In this document: piece by piece, positions 1-11,215 of the stretch
Layout: each line of letters begins with the position of its first letter
How positions within the stretch are numbered: the stretch's first letter is position 1
Assembly (NCBI GenBank): GCA_019279435.1
Contig: JAAALK010000289.1
Location: 87,265,023 to 87,329,022, forward strand
Origin: Zizania palustris
Taxonomy: Eukaryota > Streptophyta > Magnoliopsida > Poales > Poaceae
Length of the DNA: 64,000 nt
Direction of reading: 5' to 3'
Notes under the pieces: generated by a model
What the model was told of the DNA's origin: nothing
The model's input: only the letters and a program-made list of their open reading frames with translations
Databases searched by the model: none
Program-made: the position numbers and the translations under genes

Positions 1-632
1 CTACTAGGAGTTCAAGGGTCAGAATGTGAATGCCACTGCCCTTATTTGGATTTTGGATGTTGATAGACATTAGGATTGGGAACCACTTCCAACTAAATAT
101 GTATTGGGAAAGGCTGAGGATTGGATTTGTTGGGAAAAAACAATGCATCTTTCAGTTACAATGGAACATCAAGTCATCAATGCATGTTAGTCTCTATCAA
201 GGAACTCAGTTCTGTTTGCTCTAAGGTGCCACTAGATCATAGCAGTAAGTTTTACTTTAATCACTGTTGTGAAAGAATGCTGCCTACCTAGTTAACCATT
301 AGAACATTGGTATTATTCTAGCTGCTCGGGGCATGGTAGAGGGTTGGTGAGGGGGTGGCGGCGTGATTTGAGCAGAGGGAATAGGAGGTGGTGGCTCTGC
401 TTTATAGAGGAGGGATGGTGATATGGTTGGCATGGATAGGGTATTTATTAGGCGTCATGGTCCACCATCTGTGCATGGTAAGGCAAGGCAGTGGCTTAGA
501 TGGAAGGGGGTATTTATTCCCAACAATTCGTCGATTTATCAAGAGAAAGATGGATCAAAGAAAGGGGCTTCATGTAGATCGATTAAGGGAGGATATTAGA
601 AAACCTAACCGTAATTTTTGGCTTTGATACCA
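1..632 (-). mobile_element. Probable 5' internal fragment of a Copia element, truncated
   Basis: Positions 620-632 read on the - strand as TGGTATCAAAGCC, the usual primer-binding site for initiator methionine tRNA in Copia elements. It abuts an LTR end (CCCAACA on the - strand, 633-639). The element body would therefore run leftward out of the window. No conserved gag or pol domain can be recognised in 1-619, and the short open frames there are not supported. Part of 1-330 may be unrelated host intron or intergenic DNA. Confidence 0.4.
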
Positions 633-680
633 TGTTGGGAATAGCACATGTATTATCCTGAGGACCGGAGGTCCAAATAT
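633..680 (-). repeat. Truncated end of a short Copia LTR
   Basis: This begins TGTTGGGAAT and shares about 45 bases, including GAGGACCGGAGGTCCAAATA, with the short LTR at 9731-9857. It stops abruptly where the LTR of the unrelated Copia copy P1 begins. Both LTRs have the primer-binding-site side or outer end at the TGTTGGG boundary, so this is the LTR end of a - strand element cut by a later rearrangement. Confidence 0.55.
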
Positions 681-948
681 ATCTTCCCGAGCGTGTATGA
701 CTAGCATGGTGGAGGCATGAAAATTGCTCAACCTTCTAAATTGCTCAGCCTTTTTTTGTTTTGGTTTCCTTCCATGTTTAGCATCAAGTGCTGCCTATGT
801 AAACATCAAGAGCTATAACAACCGAGCATCACAATAGAGAAAGAATGGAAAAGATCCTTGCATCTAGTTTTGATCGTGTGAGTCGAGGCTTTCTGTTTGT
901 TCTTCCCGTCCTTACCGGAGCTCGCTTGAGAGAGGTTCCAGCTGACAT
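677..948 (+). repeat. 5' LTR of decayed Copia copy P1
   Basis: This matches 17610-17878 closely, starting at ATATCTTCCC and ending GCTGACA, and is followed directly by TTTGGTATCAAAGC at 949-962. That sequence is a methionine-tRNA-type primer-binding site, which marks the LTR/internal boundary. The outermost bases of the LTR appear to be missing here compared with P2. Confidence 0.65.
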
Positions 949-2900
949 TTGGTATCAAAGCTTCTTTGAGCCAAGGATATATCACCACTCTGCTCCGCCG
1001 CACGAAGTCAGTGAAGGGCAACGAGGTCACCACGTCTCGCTTTCGCTGGCACCACGTAGAGGGCGTCGCGAGGTCATCATCCACCATACCATTGCAGAGT
1101 CATTTGCTGTCAGTAGTACTCAGTTCTCCATGCTCGTTGTAGGTGAACTTGGAGGTGGAAGGTGGTGGTACAGTGTCGAGCTATAGGAAGATGTGGAGAT
1201 CGAGTACCGTCATGACTGACTGGCGCTCGTTGTGATTCTATGCTACATGTCGCTCAACATGCTAGTTGGTCTCCGTCAAAGGAGGATGGGGGAAAGCATG
1301 GACATCCATCAAGCAGTTCCACATTGGGGTCTAGCGGAGTCTGAGGGGAAGGGTGGCGGGAAAAGCTCCAGCAGCATCGGTGGCAAGAAGAGCGATGGCC
1401 GTGGGCAAGACATGAGGTATGGAAAGGGTGAGAGCTCTAGCTCCGGACCATGTGACGGTATCAAAGCCTAGTATAGTGGAGGATAGGCCATCATCCATTA
1501 CCAGTGCAGGCACTACGGGAAATATGGCCATTGGGCCAAGGATTGCCACAACAAGCCCAAGGGAAAGGCCCACATCGAGAGGACTCAGAACCGATGTTGC
1601 TGATGTCTTGAGGTGATGTCTTCCCCAACATGTTATCATCATCATGCATTGTCCCAACTCCATCACCATCTAAGCATCAGCCCCTATGCATCGTCGAGGG
1701 AAAGATCTTCGCACAACTTGATGGAGACATGGAGCGCGATGACACCCTATGGTATCTCGATAGTGGGGAGACCAACCACATGTTGGGATGATGAAACACC
1801 TTCATTGACATTGACACGGTGATCCGTGGCACCGTCATGTTCGGTGATGGCTCAGAGGTTGAAATCAAAGGATCAGGTACTGTGCTATTCAAGGGCAAGA
1901 CCATTGAGCACATCCTTTTCACGGGGGTGTAGTTCATCCTAAGGTTGACGACTAACATCATCAGCCTTGGCTAGCTCAACAAGGGTGGTTGTGATGTCCA
2001 CACCAACCACGGTGTCCTCTAAAACCACAACGGCAAGGGACATCTGATCGTGTGGGTTCAGCGGTCAGTGAACCGTTTGAACCTACTGCGCGTGAAGATT
2101 GGATGGCTGCTCTGCTTGGCCGCACGTGCTAGCGATAGTGCATGGATGTGGCACGAGCGCTACAACCACCTCCACTTTGACGTCTTGCGCAAGCTCGAGC
2201 AGCAGGGCATGGTGCAGGATTGCCCCATGTCGAATGCGTACACCAGCTTTGCCCTCACTACATCACTATGAAGCTAAAGATAAGTTCATTTCCATCACAT
2301 GCGAAGTGGCGGGGGAGGGGCTGCTAGACTTGGTCCATGGTGACCTACGTGGCTCCATCACTACGGTGACCCCTAGTGGTAAGAAGTATTTCCTTCTGCT
2401 GGTTGATGACCACAACAACTACATGCGGGTGGCATTTCTCGTTGCTAACAGCGGCACACTCTGTCTCTATCAATACGTTCCAAGAAAGGTGGAGATGGCA
2501 AGTGTCTGGTTGTTCTACGCATAGACAATGGGGGTGAATTCACTTTTGTTGAGTTTGAGGAGTACTAGGCCAACCAAGGCATCGAGCAGCAACACACGGT
2601 GCCATACAAACCACAACAGAATGGCATCGTTGAATAGCATAACCAGACTATCATCACCATGTCATCACCATGTTCTCGGGAGAGGCAATCCCCATCTTCA
2701 TCTTCCTGCTGAATAGGGCACCTACCAAGGTTGTCGATGGCATGAGATCGTATGAGGCTTGACACGAACACAAGTCGGATGTCCACTTCCTGTGCACGTT
2801 TAGGTGGGTGGTGAAGGGGAATGGGGAAGCTACGCTAGTCGGCAATTTCAAAATTTTCGCCCCAAGCCCAAGAACCATGCGTGCGCGGGATCATAGATCA
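949..2900 (+). pseudogene. Copia gag-protease-integrase remnant, copy P1
   Basis: Decayed polyprotein of a Ty1/Copia retrotransposon. In order: a gag region; a zinc-knuckle remnant at about 1501-1545 (C-R-H-Y-GKYGHWAKDC, with the second cysteine replaced by tyrosine); a protease motif at about 1750-1785 (DSG followed by TNHM); a GAG-pre-integrase motif WHERYNHLHFD at about 2147-2180; and integrase core pieces at about 2320-2700 (GDLRGSIT, LLLVDDHN, DNGGEF, YKPQQNG). The frame is broken by many stops and shifts. About 250 bp present in copy P2 (18258-18510) is missing near 1333. P1 cannot encode a working polyprotein. Reverse transcriptase is absent except possibly for the fragment at 4215-4460. 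Confidence 0.8.
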
Positions 2901-2942
2901 ATACCTTCGAGCACAAGAAGTACTAGGTGCAGCGGAAGAAGA

Positions 2943-3716
2943 TGTCGGGGAAGCGCGTCTTAGACTATCCTCGACTCACTTCGGCTGTTCCCCACCAATC
3001 CAATCGACGAAGACGACGTAGATGTTCACATGAAGAAGTCCACGAGCACCGTTATTGGAGCAACACCTCCACGGTGTCCACACGTACAGGGATGTGATCC
3101 TTCCCACGTTGGCGTGCTAGCACCGCTCGTGAGAAACGGGAGATTCCTCAATCTCCACTTTTGAGATCAAGAAAGGGAGAAGAGGAATTCTTGGTGGCTA
3201 GGTCTAAACTATCAATAACATGACTTCCAAGACCTCCTCTCTTTATATAGAGGTAAGAGCCCCTAGTCTTCAACAATTTGAAACCAACAAATTAGTTTCA
3301 ACCAATTTGAGACCTAACAAATCTAATCTGTTATGGCCACATCGGAACTTCTGATCCAATATCGGAACTTCCGATTAGGGCTCTCGAACTCCAAATCCAG
3401 GTAGCATCGGAACTTCCGATACCTCCTATCAGAACTTCCAATTAGTGCAATTTTTCCTGATACGCATCGAAACTTCTGGTTCAACTCTCTGTATCTAATT
3501 AGAAATTATCGGAATTTCCAATTTGAGCTCTATGTTTTGCAAACAATAAATTATCGAAACTTTCGATACCATATCGGAACTTCTGATTTGAGCTCCCTGT
3601 TTCGAATTCAGAAAATAATCGGAACTTCCGATTCCAAATCGAAACTTCTGGTCCATCCAGCACTTTTCCTTCAATCTCCCTCTTGCATTGTGACCCAATA
3701 GGTTCATACACTAACA
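2943..3716 (-). repeat. LTR (774 bp, - strand) with short near-palindromic repeats
   Basis: On the - strand it runs from TGTTAGTGTATGAACC to CCCCGACA, giving TG...CA ends. The U3-like part (about 3330-3720) carries roughly eleven variants of ATCGGAACTTCCGAT. A TATA-like run (CTTTATATAGAG) lies at about 3238-3250. The rest aligns in inverted orientation with 4800-5110. No matching target-site duplication was seen, so it may be truncated or part of a larger rearranged element. Confidence 0.55.
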
Positions 3717-4214
3717 GATGTTTATCGGAAACCTTTTCCAACTTAATGATCAATAGCGGTACCTAACGGCACATATTGATCCCCAAAATCGTACAAAATC
3801 AATTTTCACTGAACCTTGATATACCCACGCACCAGTCCCTTTAACACACGACATCAGTCAAGCTCAATGCGAGATTCGTGCCACCCTTGTTGGATAGCTC
3901 GACATTTTCACTCGAACAAGTAGTGGATTCAAATCAGAATTAACTCTTTAGTCATTGTGGCATGGCCATGCACTTTCCAATCTGACTACCTCGAGGGGCC
4001 CAAAGATTCTCTCCCATTATTAGGAGGGGTAAATTTCATATTGACCGCTCACATCCCAAGACATGCTTCACAACACACCTGAAAACAACTCTTATTACTA
4101 CCCTGTTACGGAATAGCGTTATGAAGCATCTAAGTGTGTCGCTACGCATTCTGGAATCAAATGATGATCTCAGGTCTGAGTACTCTGCACGTACACCATT
4201 TGAGATGACAACTG
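3717..4214 (-). other. Non-coding retroelement-like stretch between inverted LTR fragments
   Basis: There is no credible coding sequence. The stretch sits between the - strand LTR at 2943-3716 and a + strand Copia reverse transcriptase fragment. It is probably element-internal or LTR-flanking non-coding DNA. No domain or boundary could be fixed. Confidence 0.3.
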
Positions 4215-4470
4215 ATGGCACATTACAATAACAATCCTAGCAGTATCTCAAGTGGGTCTATCCAACATCATTTTCACCAACATGTGTCCACATCACTGAT
4301 TGAGGATATGGTCTCTATCGAGAGCAACCAGACGTGGCATCTCATGCACCTTCCACCCATTCATCAGTCGATCGGGTTGAAGTGGGTGTACAAGGTGAAG
4401 AAGAACGCCACCGGCGAGGTGGTCAACCACAACACACGACTCATCACAAAGTGATATGTCTAGCTGCTAA
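4215..4470 (+). pseudogene. Copia reverse transcriptase N-terminal fragment
   Basis: The translation contains NQTWHLMHLPP, GLKWVYKVKKNATGE and NHNTRLITK. These match the start of the Copia-type reverse transcriptase domain (RVT_2), where W, LPP, KWV-K-K and ARLVAK are conserved. It ends at a stop after about 79 residues and lacks the palm motifs, including YVDD/YMDD. It could be the missing pol part of P1, separated from its integrase by the LTR at 2943-3716, or it could come from a separate element. Confidence 0.6.
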
Positions 4471-4486
4471 AGGAATTGTGCCCAAC

Positions 4487-5115
4487 AAAATTCTAGGTGT
4501 ATCGAAAGTTCTAACATCCCAGGCGCTCTCTATAAGTCAATTTTGGAAGTATTGGATGTTCCGATTTGGCGTAGACAGTTCTGACATCTCGAGCTGATCA
4601 GAAGTTCTGATTTGGAATCAGAAGTTTCGAGATATGGCGTAGGTTTTCAGTTTTCTGGAGCTGATCGTAAGTTCCGATAAAGTATCAGAAGTTTCGATTA
4701 TTTTTGAATTACAGACTGAGAGTCAAGATCATAAGTTCCGATCTAGGATCAGAAGTTCCAATCGGGCCGAAACATATTGGATCTGTTGGGCTTTAATTAT
4801 GATTAAAGGTCCACACTCTTGGACTATATAAAGGGAGGTAGAGGGAGATCGTGGGTTGTCGTTCTCATTGCTAAAACCCTAGCCACCACACCTCTCCTCC
4901 CTTTCTTGATCTCAAGGAGTTGAGATCTGATCCTCTCTCGAGATCTCATGATCGGTGCTAGCACGCTAGTGTGAAATCAATCTTATCCCATTACGTGTGG
5001 ACTCTGTGGAGGAATTGCTTGAACAACAGTGTTTGTCATTTTCTTCACATGGAGATCCTTGGGCTTCATCGATTGTATCGCCGGTGAGCGGGTGGAGCAA
5101 AGCGAGATTGCTTAT
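4487..5115 (+). repeat. LTR-like fragment in inverted orientation to 2943-3716
   Basis: This carries about eight degenerate copies of the GATCAGAAGTTCTGAT-type motif at 4500-4765, then a TATA box (CTATATAAAGGGAGG) near 4823. A segment with TTTCTTGATCTCAA, GGTGCTAGCACGC and ACGTGTGGAC follows and matches the reverse complement of about 2990-3250. It is a truncated member of the same LTR family. Its outer start (TGTTAGTG) is missing. Confidence 0.55.
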
Positions 5116-5316
5116 TAGACCCACATTTTTTGGGACGTAATTCAGAGCATGGAGAATTTAGGAAAATATATCCCGCTGCGATTTGTTTTTGGATGAAATT
5201 TTTAGACCCACATTTTAGATTGCTTATTTAATGGCTTTATTATAAACAAATTCTAGAGAAACATTTATTAATTCATTTATTTTAATTTTTAATGCTGAAA
5301 AAATTAGGGTGTTACA
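5116..5316 (+). repeat. Possible Gypsy LTR 3' end fragment
   Basis: The stretch ends AATTAGGGTGTTACA. That terminus is typical of Tekay/Del-type chromovirus LTRs, which usually start TGTAACACCC. No 5' end is present, so only the tail remains. The next bases (5317-5448) look like ordinary AT-rich intron. Confidence 0.4.
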
Positions 5317-5448
5317 GTATCTTAACTTACTGGCATCTTTCCTGTTAGAGTCAATAAAACTTCTATTGGATCAGTGGTGTGCTTTTATCAATGTATGCTG
5401 TTCAGTTTTTTATTGACGCACTTAAGCCTCTTTAATCCTACTCGACAG

Positions 5449-5510
5449 GACTGTGGACAGCCAGGATTCACCCTGTCAGAGAGGTGGCGCTTCAGCAATA
5501 TATTGTCCCA
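5449..5510 (+). CDS. APE1L: APE1-like AP endonuclease, internal exon
   Basis: This 62-bp exon encodes DCGQPGFTLSERWRFSNILS plus two bases of the next codon. It is preceded by the acceptor CTACTCGACAG and followed by the donor GTAGGTGAAA. Joining phase 2 to the exon at 14795 continues the frame into QGKLIDAYRYLHKE. The segment matches the plant exonuclease III-family protein APE1L (Arabidopsis At3g48425 type), which has a QPGFT-SER motif just before KLVDAYRYLH. Earlier exons, which would hold the N-terminus and most catalytic residues, are not visible and presumably lie left of the window. The exon is isolated by more than 5.4 kb of repeats upstream and 9.28 kb downstream. Confidence 0.85.
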
Positions 5511-6674
5511 GTAGGTGAAAACTGATACATTTCTGCATTGGCACCTTTTCATCTTTACTATCTTTCATAAATGATGACATGTTACACTGGTAATTCTTTT
5601 TAACTTGATGTCAAAAACATATTAGCGCTAATGGCTGATTTCATTTATCATGTTCTGAGGGCCATAAACAAATGATATGTTCAATCCAACTGATCTTGTT
5701 AAAATTGATTTAAATATGTAATGTATTTAATTAAGTGCACCAGATGTTATTATCAATGAGCCAGAGATACATAATGCTACTGTATACTAGTTATTTGGCA
5801 CTTCTGTATCATGGGTTCACACTTATGCCTGACCTTCTGGGGTTTGGGGCCATGGTTGCTGTGAGAATTGAAGCTGCCTTCCATGTTGTATGGTGGCCAA
5901 CAAGATGAGAGAAGAAGCTGTGGCTGGTGGGTTTGTTGGGCCCAGAAAAGTCATTAAAGGGACTGCGATAGCTTTTGTGGGAGGGGAAGGCTGAAGTTCA
6001 TTGACTTTTGTGGCCATGGACCTGCTGACTAGGCTATAGCCCTTAGGAATACTTGGTAGAAGACTAGAAGGAGAACGAACAAGCATGCAGCCTACTCAAG
6101 GTATAGATATTCATGCCTAGCTGTTCAAGCTCAAGCTTGTTATGTCTGAACCTTGGCTCTAAGTGATACTCAAATTGAGCATAGAGTGTGTCAAGCTCAT
6201 GAGGTTCAAGATATTTTGATAACCATGTACATGGCTGGAGCCTAGAGGTCACCTATGCCGATATGGTCATGCCGTTTACAAGTCAAGTATCATTTGGTCC
6301 ACTAACATCTATGTGGGTATAAGAGTGGGAGCATGCCAACCTCCTATTTAGGTCTTTCCACTAACATAGTCTCTCTTCTCTCAGCTCTTGTTGGCTTGGT
6401 TAAATTTTTGCCCTCTAATTCCAACACCCGGTCTAAGTCATCCTTAAACTTTGGAATTGGATAAGACCTCTCTTGATGCCCATCATTTGGCTAGGAACTA
6501 GTTCAGGCAGCATTATGTGAAACTTTCCAAGAATAGGTTGTGCGCTCGCTATGAACCAAACAAAGCCTCACATGGCATATGGTTCCTTTGAGTCACAAAA
6601 AAGAAAAAAAAGATGTGCCAAGTTGAAGTCGTGTTCAAATGATGCACATTGGATCATGTCCCCATCATGGCTAG
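5511..6674. other. Intron sequence, no gene recognised
   Basis: The first 300 bases look like ancestral AT-rich intron. From about 5820 to 6600 there is a less AT-rich stretch with short open frames on the - strand, none resembling a known protein. It may include an unrecognised repeat. Confidence 0.4.
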
Positions 6675-6984
6675 TGTTAGGTGCAAGTGAACAGGGTCTA
6701 GGTTGCTAGGCCCAATCACGTGTGATTGGGCAGCCCAAGGCCCACAATTATCTGGCTTCCAATAACATTAGTCTAGGTAATCTGGAGTTAGGTTAGTTTA
6801 CTATTCCAATTGTAGTTAGAGTATGATTTAGAAATAAAGGGGACATCTGCCCTATATATAAAGAGGTCCATAGTATGTAATTAGGAAAGAAAAATAAACT
6901 AGTATTGGTTCAAAATCCTAACCCTACCTACTAGCCCTAGGCATTGGACTTGCTACCCACGCCTCCGGCTGTGTGTTGCCTTTG
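6675..6984 (+). repeat. Copia-like LTR fragment, interrupted by solo LTR Q
   Basis: Starts TGTTAGGTGCAAG and contains a TATA box (CCCTATATATAAAGAGG) near 6850, then transcript-start-like sequence, as expected of a plant LTR. The solo LTR at 6990-8834 interrupts it. Sequence after the insertion (8840 on) may hold its last few bases, but the 3' boundary is not clear. Confidence 0.4.
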
Positions 6985-6989
6985 TGTAA

Positions 6990-8834
6990 CGTGGGATCGG
7001 AATGGCGACTAGAGGTGGGTGAATAGGTGTCTCGACAAATTCTTGCGAATATGATGGCCTTTTCAAATCATCCAACGCACCTCTAAATGAACAAGCGGAA
7101 GCAGATGTAGTAAAGACTCCGATAAAACCATATGCTATCACCCTCCTATATGATATTATGTCAAATGATAGATTGAGGGATCATCAGCATTGAATTTGCA
7201 CACACAAAGACTGCACTTTACAAAATAGCTCTAAAGCTTTTTCTGTTTCTATTCGGACAATGAAACGCCAAATTACTTTAGTCAGACTTTGAGTCAACAA
7301 CTTCTTTGGAGAGAAATCAATACAAAAGACTCACATAAAAAACAATTTCAGAATGGGCTTGGTGGAACATGTGCTCGGCAGTACATGCAGTTGTTAATGG
7401 CGAAAAGCATCACTGCATACGGCAGCACACAATCGGCAAGCTTGGAAAGAAAAAAAGGAGAAAAATGTTTCTATTCAATTTTCATCCTTCAAGATTTTCA
7501 GCAAATGACCACATTCCAGAATTTTTATAGCATATAGATGAGCCAAAAACTATATGTAGCTGTATTCAGAACCTTTTGCAAACTTCAAACATAGAACCAT
7601 TGTAACTTGGACGACAGGAGTTATGTAGAACTTTAGGTCCAAAAACAGATCAAAAATCACCTCAAAAATTGAATCCAGACTGAAAACAGAACACAAAACT
7701 TAGCAGAAATCAGAAGTTTCCATAACTTTTTAGGCACTTTGTTGGACATAAAAATATATGCAGCAGTGGTCAAAAACTTTTGCAAACTTCAAAAATGGAA
7801 CCTTGGAAACTTGTACAACAAAAGTCGTAAAAAACTCAGGTCCAAAAACAGCATCAAAACAGTTCAAAACTTAGCTCCAAATGTGAATCACAGAGAAATG
7901 AACAATACCTACGCTGGAAGTTGTGCTCCATAATCAAGAAGTGATGATGAATAGTAATCATGAAAATAAGAACAAAAAAGCTAGAACAAAATAGAAATTG
8001 TGGTTGGTAGCCCCCAAAATGTTCAACTGAAATAGTCTCTAAACCCTAGGCCTTTGGGTCCTTTATATAGGCAATCCCATTAAAGAAATCACAAAAATGC
8101 CATTAGGGTAAAAGTTCTAGGTATTTACCTAATTGCCATAATGAATTTTCAGAATTACAAATTCTGAAAAATCCATTAATGCAAACTCCTAATTTATTAC
8201 ATCATTGACCCTATTCTTTTAATATTTTTTCAGAATTCAGAATTCCAAAAAATACTAAAAGATTACACTTAATCTAGACGACAAAATAAAAAAAATAAAC
8301 TCTTAATTACTGGAATTAAAAACATTTTCTGATGCGACGGTTTTCAGCAAAAACCGACAAAGCCTCCTCGATCGCCGACATGTGACGCCAATCCGCGAAC
8401 TCGACCGCCAGCAAGTCTCTCCCGCTCTCGATCCCCTTGAGACGTCTAATCACTTGCACTGGCCTCCCTTTCGCTGACTTGACCGTCATGATGTCTCGAC
8501 CATTCGTCCGTCAATGTCTTTCTCTATCTCCTCGTGCACTCCTGAGATCATCTCCAACTTCACTCAGCATCCTTGATCCTCTGGCATCGAGCTCCCTGTT
8601 TGACCCTTGATCACCCGCCGTTGACAGTTGGTTAGCATCTCCACCCTGCACACATGAGACAAGCAAAATACGAAACGCGATGCACATCGATCCCCTCGGC
8701 AATCACTCTCTATATCCACATATCGATCCCATCGATGCAATCAAACTATCACTCACTCCACTTCAGATCGCTCAACCTTGTCAATCACTCATCATACAGA
8801 CAAAAACCACAATGCGACCTCATTTGGTTTCACA
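6990..8834 (-). repeat. Solo LTR Q (1845 bp), Copia type, TSD TGTAA
   Basis: It runs from CGTGGGATCGGAATGG (the initial T of TG mutated to C) to TTTGGTTTCACA and is bracketed by direct repeats TGTAA at 6985-6989 and 8835-8839. The ends match those of the larger solo LTR at 27854-30917. The GGTGAATAGGTG stretch near the left end resembles the 3' end of the Sirevirus LTR on the - strand, and a TATA-like CCTATATAAAGG reads on the - strand near 8070, so its transcriptional direction is probably leftward. No internal region remains, which fits unequal recombination between two LTRs. Confidence 0.75.
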
Positions 8835-8839
8835 TGTAA

Positions 8840-9330
8840 TCCATCACAACTCCATGGAGACAAGGGCCAGCGACCCCTCGTCCTCCCGTCATCCACAATT
8901 ACGCATTTCGCTCTCTTCCACACGCACTGCTACACAACGCCTGCGATGACATCTGACGGTTCAGCCGCAACACCACTGTCGCATCAAGATATCACCAAGG
9001 AACTTATCTAAGGTATGCTAGACATTTGTCGTGAATTGGCTACAGGGAGCAAGATCAACGCCGACCAGATCGGGACCCCGACGAGGTAGTCTCGATCGGG
9101 TCTTCATGCCGACTTCTCGCACTAGGGATAGCTTATTGGCCACTACGGGACCTCCCAGTTGAACTGCACCAGCAGTAATGGCTCGGCTCAACGATACCAC
9201 AAGTTGAATTTTTTGGCATTCGCCTGCCTCGACCTACACGCGATCAAGCTCATGCCAGTAGGCATCATCGGCCTTGTCCAGGGCAGATGTGGCATTGACG
9301 ACCAGCTAACCCCAACGGAAGAAACTCTTT
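8840..9330 (+). pseudogene. Chromovirus-type Gypsy element R, 5' gag remnant
   Basis: Decayed, GC-richer sequence leading into the recognisable zinc knuckle at 9340. No 5' LTR for this element is visible to the left, so its upstream end has been lost or overwritten. Short open frames exist, but none gives a convincing capsid domain. Confidence 0.4.
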
Positions 9331-9339
9331 TCAGATGAG

Positions 9340-9730
9340 ATGAAGTCGCGTTGCGAGCAGGGCCTCTGCTTCAACTGTGACGAGAGGTTTGCGCCAGGCC
9401 ATCAACGACAATGCAACCGTCTCTTCATTATGGAAGTCAACGCCGATGATGACGATGAGTTATCTAACCATGCACCAGAGGACACAACCATCTCCTTGTC
9501 AGGCTTGACCGTCACTCGTGGCTTTGTTAGAATCAGGATTGACACATAACTTCATCGCGGACTCTGTGGTGAAACACATGGGCCTCATCGTCACAACACG
9601 ATCCGAGATCCATGTCATGGTCCCCACTGGTGAACGGGTTATGAGCTTGAGCCTTTATTGCGGCGTCCACTTCGGCATCAACAATGATGAGTTTGTCATT
9701 GATTGCCTGGCTCTTCCTTTGGATGACAAC
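9340..9730 (+). pseudogene. Gypsy element R, zinc knuckle and protease remnant
   Basis: 9340-9420 encodes GLCFNCDERFAPGHQRQC, a C-x2-C-x7-H-x3-C knuckle typical of chromovirus gag. The protease follows at about 9518-9560 in a shifted frame as LLESGLTHNFI. In the family this is normally a D-S-G-(S/A)-T-H-N-F-I motif, so the catalytic aspartate is glutamate here. The frame is then cut at 9730 by the LTR of a - strand Copia element. The product would be inactive. Confidence 0.7.
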
Positions 9731-9857
9731 TGTTGGGAATATAACTTGTATTATCATGAGGACCGGAGGTCCAAATATATACATGAACATGAAAGGGAAA
9801 TAAGCAAAGAACCCTCTGAAGGAATACAATAATAGAAAGGCTAATATTCATCTAACA
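9731..9857 (-). repeat. 3' LTR (127 bp) of truncated Copia element inside R
   Basis: It starts TGTTGGGAATAT and ends TCTAACA on the + strand, giving TG...CA with a short inverted terminal match. On the - strand it is preceded by a purine-rich tract (GAGTTTGAGGAGGGG, read from 9872-9858), the expected polypurine tract. It is very short for an LTR. The Copia coding region lies to its right on the - strand, which makes this the 3' LTR. Confidence 0.7.
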
Positions 9858-11215
9858 CCCCTCCTCAAACTCATGGTGGATCAACAACACTGAGTTTGGA
9901 GAGGTAAAACTGATGATGGGCGCGAGTCTTGAGCCTTCGTGAAGAAATCTGCCAACTGGAGCTCGGAAGGCACATACTTTAGAGCGACAATACCATTCTG
10001 AACCCATGACCATGTAAAATGAGCATCAACACCAATACTGATAGCCCCTGTACTGTCAGACAAAAGAGGAGTCGACATAGAAACAGAAACACCAATGTCC
10101 TCAAGCAACTATCGTAGCCAAGTAACCTCTATTGTCACAAGAGCCATAGCACGCAACTCAACCTCTGCACTTGAACGAGAAACTTCCACCTGCTTCTTAG
10201 TCTTCCAAGCAATGAGGGAACCACCAAAAAACACAATAGGCAAAAAGAGAACGATTATCAGAGGGGTCACTAGCCCAGGTAGCATCACAATAGGCCTAAA
10301 GCTGTAAAGAGCTAGAGCGTGGAAAGAACAACTGACGAGAGATAGTCCCGTGAAGATAATGCAGGACACAAAGAAGATGACTATAGTGGATCTGAGTAGG
10401 AGCAGAAACAAACTGACTCAGAATATGGACAGTAAGACATGTCAGGTCTAGTGACACTAAGATAAACAAGGCTCCCTACAATGTGACGATAACGAGTGGG
10501 ATCCTCAAGAGGCTCACCATCAGTGTGTGTAAGATGAACATTGAGCTCCATGGGAGTCTCAGCAGTCCGGTGATCAGTAAGAGAAGCTCGATCGAGAAGA
10601 TCGTGAATATACTTCTCTTGAGACAAAAGAACCCCTCAGAGGTGGAGGAGATGCCAATCCCAAGGAAATACCTCAGAGGACCAAGATCAGACATAAGAAA
10701 CAGATCACTAAGACGAGCCTTAACAAAGACAATGTACTCAGGATCATCACTAGTGATGATCATGTCGTCCATGTAAAGGAGGAGAGTCCTACCACGAGGT
10801 GACACGTAGACAAAAAGAGCCGGATCATGAGTGCTGGCGGAAAAACCAGCAGTTGTGACCACAGAGGCAAAACGTTGAAACCAAGCCCGAGGAGCCTGCT
10901 TAAGACCATAAAGAGATCGACGAAGATGACAAACATACCCTCAGGGATAGAATACCCAGGTGGTGGACGCATGTAAACATCCTTACGCAACTCACCATTA
11001 TGAAAGGCATTCTTCACATCAAGTTGAGAGATGGACCACTCCCGAACAGAAGCCATAGCAAGAATAGTGCGAATAGTGGTCATATGAGCAACAGGAGCAA
11101 AAGTCTCATCATAATCACGACCTTGCTCCTATTGAAAACCATGAGCAACAAGACGAACCTTATAACGCTCAAGAGAACCATCAGAGCGAGTATTAATCTA
11201 TAGACCCACTTATAA
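9858..11215 (-). pseudogene. Copia reverse transcriptase/RNase H, truncated, inserted in R
   Basis: Reading from 11215 leftward on the - strand: KWVYRL then GSLERYKVRLVAHGFQ (RT start), DYDETFAPVAH, QLDVKNAFHNGELR and YMRPPPGY. The active-site YMDDMIITSDD lies near 10773, LGPLRYFLGI near 10680, and SLVYLSVTRPDMSY near 10450. An RNase H tail with SRSSAEVELRAMA and ADFFTKAQ lies at about 10200-9910. Several frameshifts and stops break it. Gag, protease, integrase and the 5' LTR are absent. The element ends at the start of the RT domain, exactly where Gypsy RT sequence begins. Confidence 0.8.

Noticed and set aside
1..330. Possible upstream exon of the APE1-like gene
   Set aside because: No frame here resembles the expected segment with the WCGDLN or HEEIDV motifs, and no convincing splice pair was found.
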